Source: Mesostigma viride (lineage: Eukaryota > Streptophyta > Mesostigmatophyceae > Mesostigmatales > Mesostigmataceae). Taken from it: 64,000 nt of DNA. The stretch is from assembly GCA_009746045.1 (NCBI GenBank), contig RPFO01000312.1:420823-484822 (forward strand), written 5' to 3'. The notes below the pieces were generated by a model. It had not been told where the DNA came from, ran no database searches, and saw only the letters and a list, made by a program, of their open reading frames with translations. The position numbers and the translations under genes are program-made. Positions within the stretch are counted from its first letter, which is position 1, and every line of letters starts with the position of its first letter. Of this stretch, positions 63,931 through 64,000 are shown one piece after another.

Positions 63931-64000
63931 GTTTCAGCCGTAACCGATTATACTGGCGTGTGCGTCTGAATAAAGCGCATCGAATGCAAGTGGTCTGACC

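Overview
The window is nuclear DNA of a photosynthetic eukaryote, most likely a green alga. It holds a plastid phosphoenolpyruvate/phosphate translocator with an N-terminal transit-peptide-like extension, a Shaker-type voltage-gated K+ channel with ten GT-AG introns, GC-rich codon use, introns loaded with minisatellites, and a dense mixture of L1-like and tyrosine-recombinase (DIRS order) retrotransposons. I cannot name the genus.

Layout. 1-6.14 kb: a nest of L1-like non-LTR elements, mostly ORF1-only copies plus 3' ends of an ORF2 family, inserted into one another with visible 9-bp target duplications. 6.66-20.54 kb (minus strand): a seven-exon phosphoenolpyruvate/phosphate translocator (436 aa); its third intron is 8.3 kb and consists almost wholly of about 150 copies of a 54-bp minisatellite. 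20.54-21.87 kb: the spacer of a divergent gene pair. 21.87-36.05 kb (plus strand): an eleven-exon Kv channel (638 aa) in which most introns carry their own minisatellite; in intron 6 the repeated unit contains the splice donor. 36.05-37.64 kb: no gene seen.

37.64-45.90 kb: a second L1-like graveyard, including an antisense ORF1 split by a tandem pair of TGTCGCG-ended non-coding DNA elements. 47.03-52.07 kb: two consecutive minus-strand ORFs of unknown family. The upstream ORF is broken by a 3.3-kb TIR transposon at a TA target, and removing the transposon makes the frame continue exactly. 52.64-53.73 kb: a perfect 1,090-bp palindrome made of three 204-bp palindromic mini-elements separated by inverted copies of a 233-bp segment. 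53.9-63.5 kb: two diverged tandem copies of a roughly 2-kb non-coding repeat; the first is interrupted by a complete-looking Ngaro-like retrotransposon (gag, RT-RNase H, tyrosine recombinase; split direct repeats). 63.57-64.0 kb: the antisense 5' part of another L1-like ORF1.

Only two conventional host genes are recognisable, the translocator and the channel. Exon borders given for them come from reading GT/AG sites; reading phase is consistent across every junction and both totals divide by three. The very long open frames through the minisatellites are by-products of repeat arrays that lack stop codons, not genes.
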